From positions 1-43,551 of the forward strand of contig DGTF01000039.1 of assembly GCA_002394235.1 (NCBI GenBank): DNA of 43,551 bases, read 5' to 3'. Below the pieces are notes generated by a model. It worked only from the letters and a program-made list of their open reading frames with translations. It was not told the origin of the DNA and did no database searches. Origin of the DNA: Eubacterium sp. UBA4343. Lineage in GTDB: Bacteria; Bacillota; Clostridia; Lachnospirales; Lachnospiraceae. The translations under genes were made by a program, and so were the position numbers. Below are positions 43,511 to 43,551 of the stretch, in pieces; within the stretch, counting starts at the first letter, position 1; every line of letters starts with the position of its first letter.

Positions 43511-43551
43511 ACGCGAACAGTGAGCTGCAGCCGAATGCGAAGTATTCGTGT
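43508..43551 (+). repeat. 98-bp structured repeat, copy 5 (cut by window end)
   Basis: The first 44 bp of the element with one change (CTGCAG for CCGCAG). It again begins in the T-rich tail of a terminator. Confidence 0.93.

Overview
The window looks like chromosome of a strictly anaerobic, saccharolytic Clostridia, most likely a Lachnospiraceae-like gut bacterium. This rests on gene content: a hybrid cluster protein with a Crp/Fnr partner, an old-yellow-enzyme with an Fe-S cluster, a GPH sugar symporter, many glycoside hydrolases and AgrA/LytTR-type signalling. Strong AGGAGG ribosome sites and sigma-A promoters fit a Firmicute. I cannot name a species.

Layout. 1-1740 is a decayed prophage edge: a remnant of a phage activator, an intact HNH endonuclease, an intact HigBA-type toxin-antitoxin pair and an integrase remnant broken by a stop. 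1971-5014 has a low-molecular-weight tyrosine phosphatase, a 5'-truncated EamA transporter and a GH42 beta-galactosidase. 5048-9810 has a Crp/Fnr regulator divergent from hcp, then enolase, with two gene fossils: 75 bp of a second enolase and about 110 bp of a glycyl radical enzyme. 10058-14582 has a GH31 glucosidase, N-carbamoylputrescine amidase and peptidase T. 14834-33711 is a large glycan/glycoside locus: LytTR regulator, GHKL kinase, GH2, an exported domain-swapped GH3 with a coupled 4-TM protein, GH78 alpha-rhamnosidase, GPH symporter, anchored esterase, GH5 and a cytosolic GH3. 33905-38565 has a DUF2200 protein and a glycerate module (gntP-like permease, glycerate kinase, divergent CdaR-like regulator). 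38699-43374 has a LysR regulator divergent from a BaiCD/FadH-like ene-reductase, then an aldo/keto reductase with two Fe-S motifs.

How the genes may work together (inference): the exported GH3 and membrane-anchored esterase would trim glycosides outside the cell, the GPH symporter would import them, and cytosolic GH78, GH2, GH5, GH3, GH31 and GH42 would finish the job. The LytTR regulator may control the locus through direct repeats ahead of the exported GH3.

The most unusual content is non-coding. A 98-bp structured repeat occurs five times in 29 kb (three copies identical over 98 bp), usually right behind a stop codon or terminator. Two short tandem arrays (8 x 18 bp and 8 x 14 bp) lie in the predicted 5' leaders of enolase and cdaR. 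Several gene ends carry duplicated copies of their own stop- or start-codon region. Four unrelated enzymes carry acidic low-complexity inserts inside their folds.
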